From UBA1715 sp045600045 (GTDB lineage: Bacteria > Bacteroidota > Bacteroidia > Bacteroidales > UBA1715): 64,000 nt of DNA. The stretch covers positions 1 through 64,000 of the forward strand of contig JAZRXD010000089.1 of assembly GCA_045600045.1 (NCBI GenBank), in the 5' to 3' direction. The notes below the pieces were generated by a model. The model did not search any database, was not told the origin of the DNA, and saw only the letters and a list, made by a program, of their open reading frames with translations. Below are positions 61,762-64,000 of the stretch, piece after piece; within the stretch, counting starts at the first letter, position 1; every line of letters starts with the position of its first letter. The position numbers and the translations under genes are program-made.

Positions 61762-64000
61762 ATGATGCATACACTTATTCAAAAAATCATAGAAATTGGA
61801 CAAAAAGGAAAATCAATACACGTATTGTTGCCAGACATTTGCAACAACATTTCGATTTTTCCCGATGTAATCGGCGTCCTCATTTCTTACAACAACATAA
61901 ACTATTATAGTTCTCATTTCACAATCAGCAAAAACGTACAAAACCAAGAACTACGAATAGGCGAAAAAATCGTTGGAAACCTTTCCGTTTATTATCAAGA
62001 ACAAGTCGAAAACAAGCAATTTGAAGAAGCCGATTTGCTGTGTGCGGCATCAATCATTACCGGATTCATTTCGGAAAACAAACTAATTCGTTTAACAAAC
62101 GATTACCAAAAACGCACTTTGGAACTTTCGGCAATAAAAAAAGCCAAGGAAATTATCAATTCCGGGTTGCCGACTGAACGAATTCTTCAAGATATATGCG
62201 ATATGTTACCGCAATTTTGGAAATTCTCGGATTGTGCGTGCTGTAGAATCACCTTCGACAACGCAAAATACACTTCACACGGATTTAAGGAATCGACCTG
62301 TTCAATGAAAGAATCTTTCGTCACGTTCGACAACACAACCGGAACAATAGAAATGTTCTACACGAAAGACGACTACATCGACACCGAAAACTTGTTCATG
62401 CCCGAAGAAAGAGAACTTGCCAACACAATAGGACATTTTCTTTGTCAATACATAAACGACACCAAAGGCCGTTTGCTTTCGAACAACCCGATTGTAAACA
62501 ACAATCCTACAAGTAAAGATGAACTCACCCGCGAATCGCTTATCCACAGCGACAAACCGCTACAGAAACTGCTAAACGAACAAACATTCGACAAGTACAT
62601 TTATTTGGACATGATGAAACACAAAGTTTCGCAGATTTTGTTTGTCGCAACAATGTACGACGCGTTTAATCTTGAAAAAGACGACAGTTTCTTTGAACGA
62701 TTCATGGGACCAATTTACCAATATAGTATTTTCTCATTACCGAGAATTATTGGTGTTTCGTCGCACAAGCAAGCCCTTGAGTTACTAAAAACCACCCATT
62801 TTGATTTGGTTATCCTAATGGTTGGTGCCGATGTGCAAAAACCTCTTTTTTTAAGTGGCAAAATCAGAAAAATAAACACGGAAGTCCCTATATATCTGTT
62901 GCTTAATCCTCGTTCAAACATTGCATATTTCGAAGACATGGTTGCAAAAACAACTTTGTTCAACAAAATATTTGTGTGGAACGGTGATTCACAAATTTTT
63001 TTCGCAATGGTAAAATCTTTGGAAGATCTTGCCAATGCCGAAAACGACACTAAAATCGGACTTGTCCGCACCATGTTGTTGATTGAGGATTCTTCGCAAT
63101 ACTATTCGAAATACCTACCGATTATATTCTCGGTCCTTTTCGACCAAGTGGGAGAACAAATTTCCAACTTCGAATCGAACGAATTGGAAAAACTGTCTAA
63201 AATCCGTTCAAGGCCAAAACTACTTTGGGCAAGAAACTACGAAGAAGCAACATTTTTGTTCAACAAATACAAAGATTTTATGACCTGCGTGATTTCCGAT
63301 ATGGAATTCCAACGCAATGGTATTTTAGACAAAAATGCCGGTATAGCATTTATGGAGCGCGTTCGCGAATACAACAAAAACATGCCGATTTTGATTCAAT
63401 CATCGGAATTGAAATATTCACAATACGCGAAAGAAATTCATGCGAAATTCGTCAACAAGAAATCCGATATGCTTCTTGACAAAATCAAGAAATTCGTGAT
63501 GCATAATTTCGGTTACGGAGATTTCATTTTTAGAAATGGCAAAGGAGAACCTATCGCCAAAGCCCGTAATCTTCGCGAATTCGAGATGTTATTGCGTACA
63601 ATTCCCGACGAATCGTTAAAATATCATGCAGACCAAAACCAATTTTCAATTTGGTTGATGGGACGTGGCGAAATTGAATTGGCTCGACAACTAAATCCCG
63701 TAAAATTGTCGGATTTAAACAACGATGTTTCAAAATTACGCGAAATGAACAACGTAATTCTTGATGAATATCGCCAAACAAAGAAACGCGGGAAAATTCT
63801 TTCGTTTGAAGAAACCGCAGTTATCGACGAAAAGAACGTCGTTTCGTTGGCAGCTGGTTCATTAGGCGGGAAAGGACGCGGATTGGCATTCGTCAATACA
63901 CTCATCAACAGCATCGACATGAATCCTTATGCCGATCAAATGGCACTTCGAACACCCAAAACTGCCGTAATCGGAACGGAAGAATTCGAGTTGTTCATCA
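61762..64000 (+). CDS. PEP/pyruvate-binding-domain protein with sensor-like N-terminus (partial)
   Basis: Only the first 746 codons are inside the window; the frame is open to the right edge. Visible regions are: an N-terminal alpha/beta part (about 1-115) with no recognised motif; a GAF-like domain (about 125-235, ILQDICDMLPQFWKFSDCAC ... ELANTIGHFLCQYI); a receiver-like domain lacking the phospho-Asp and Lys (about 320-415); and a second receiver-like domain (about 434-545, MLLIEDSSQYYSKY, CVISDMEF, PILIQSSE). A linker with FGYGDFIF and SIWLMGRGEIELARQ follows, and then the start of a PEP synthase/pyruvate phosphate dikinase nucleotide-binding domain (VSLAAGSLGGKGRGLAF, from about 690). Bacteroidota proteins of this type are often named PEP synthase, but their role is not shown. 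Two adjacent in-frame ATGs (61762 and 61765) can serve as start. Confidence 0.82.
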   Translation, partial: MMHTLIQKIIEIGQKGKSIHVLLPDICNNISIFPDVIGVLISYNNINYYSSHFTISKNVQNQELRIGEKIVGNLSVYYQEQVENKQFEEADLLCAASIITGFISENKLIRLTNDYQKRTLELSAIKKAKEIINSGLPTERILQDICDMLPQFWKFSDCACCRITFDNAKYTSHGFKESTCSMKESFVTFDNTTGTIEMFYTKDDYIDTENLFMPEERELANTIGHFLCQYINDTKGRLLSNNPIVNNNPTSKDELTRESLIHSDKPLQKLLNEQTFDKYIYLDMMKHKVSQILFVATMYDAFNLEKDDSFFERFMGPIYQYSIFSLPRIIGVSSHKQALELLKTTHFDLVILMVGADVQKPLFLSGKIRKINTEVPIYLLLNPRSNIAYFEDMVAKTTLFNKIFVWNGDSQIFFAMVKSLEDLANAENDTKIGLVRTMLLIEDSSQYYSKYLPIIFSVLFDQVGEQISNFESNELEKLSKIRSRPKLLWARNYEEATFLFNKYKDFMTCVISDMEFQRNGILDKNAGIAFMERVREYNKNMPILIQSSELKYSQYAKEIHAKFVNKKSDMLLDKIKKFVMHNFGYGDFIFRNGKGEPIAKARNLREFEMLLRTIPDESLKYHADQNQFSIWLMGRGEIELARQLNPVKLSDLNNDVSKLREMNNVILDEYRQTKKRGKILSFEETAVIDEKNVVSLAAGSLGGKGRGLAFVNTLINSIDMNPYADQMALRTPKTAVIGTEEFELFI

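Overview
The window reads as chromosomal DNA of an AT-rich, anaerobic member of the Bacteroidota, most likely an uncultured Bacteroidales. The evidence is: T9SS regulators (a SprE/PorW-like TPR lipoprotein and PorX) together with three proteins ending in T9SS-type C-terminal sorting domains; TonB-dependent receptors, one paired with a DUF4249 lipoprotein; GldH; Bacteroidota-style -7 promoter boxes (TAnnTTTG) instead of Shine-Dalgarno sites; a rubrerythrin of the reversed (rubredoxin-first) type; and families largely restricted to this phylum (DUF4491, DUF4836). TGA is used as a stop, so the code is standard.

Layout. 0-4.8 kb: end of a DUF4491 membrane protein gene, then sprE/porW-like and porX side by side. 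4.9-9.4 kb: a four-gene tolC-macA-macB efflux operon (outer membrane factor, adaptor, ATPase, permease). 9.4-14.4 kb: a hairpin-rich 460-bp gap, a histidine phosphatase, two secreted repeat proteins (the second a T9SS cargo with almost identical 75-residue repeats) and a GNAT acetyltransferase. 14.5-16.1 kb: a perR-like/rubrerythrin operon with a palindromic operator, and tsaE. 16.2-20.2 kb: a 1336-residue GLUG-motif T9SS cargo. 20.2-24.0 kb: a TPP-riboswitch-controlled thiamine operon (TonB receptor, PnuT-type permease, thiamine diphosphokinase). 24.1-27.2 kb: a T9SS-exported sialate O-acetylesterase-like enzyme and a MerR regulator. 27.3-32.9 kb: a DUF4249/TonB receptor pair with a type II restriction-modification cassette joined directly upstream. 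32.9-38.2 kb: a methyltransferase with a small lipoprotein, a four-gene operon headed by a B12-binding radical SAM protein, and a small exported protein made of six 20-residue repeats. 38.4-42.9 kb: transketolase, two small membrane-anchored unknowns and NhaD antiporter. 42.9-48.6 kb: a minus-strand housekeeping block (rsmE, tRNA-Lys, trmB, gldH, ricT, a secreted repeat protein, holB, a small outer membrane protein). 48.6-53.2 kb: a pseudokinase, pgk and dsbD. 53.2-61.6 kb: a flavoprotein reductase, an AddA-like helicase-nuclease, long-chain acyl-CoA ligase, a thioesterase and a DUF4836 lipoprotein. From 61.8 kb to the edge: the first part of a large PEP/pyruvate-binding-domain protein with GAF-like and receiver-like domains in front.

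How it works together: the SprE/PorX pair would serve export of the three cargos seen nearby. The thiamine operon imports thiamine across both membranes and traps it as TPP, the cofactor of the transketolase encoded 15 kb away. The peroxide-sensor/rubrerythrin pair fits anaerobic life with occasional oxygen exposure. No insertion sequence, prophage, CRISPR array or rRNA was seen. The restriction-modification cassette is the clearest sign of horizontal acquisition. The least explained items are the pseudokinase, the STYSSDI repeat protein, the radical-SAM operon and the sensor-like PEP-binding protein at the right edge. Product names rest on motif reading only; no database search was run.
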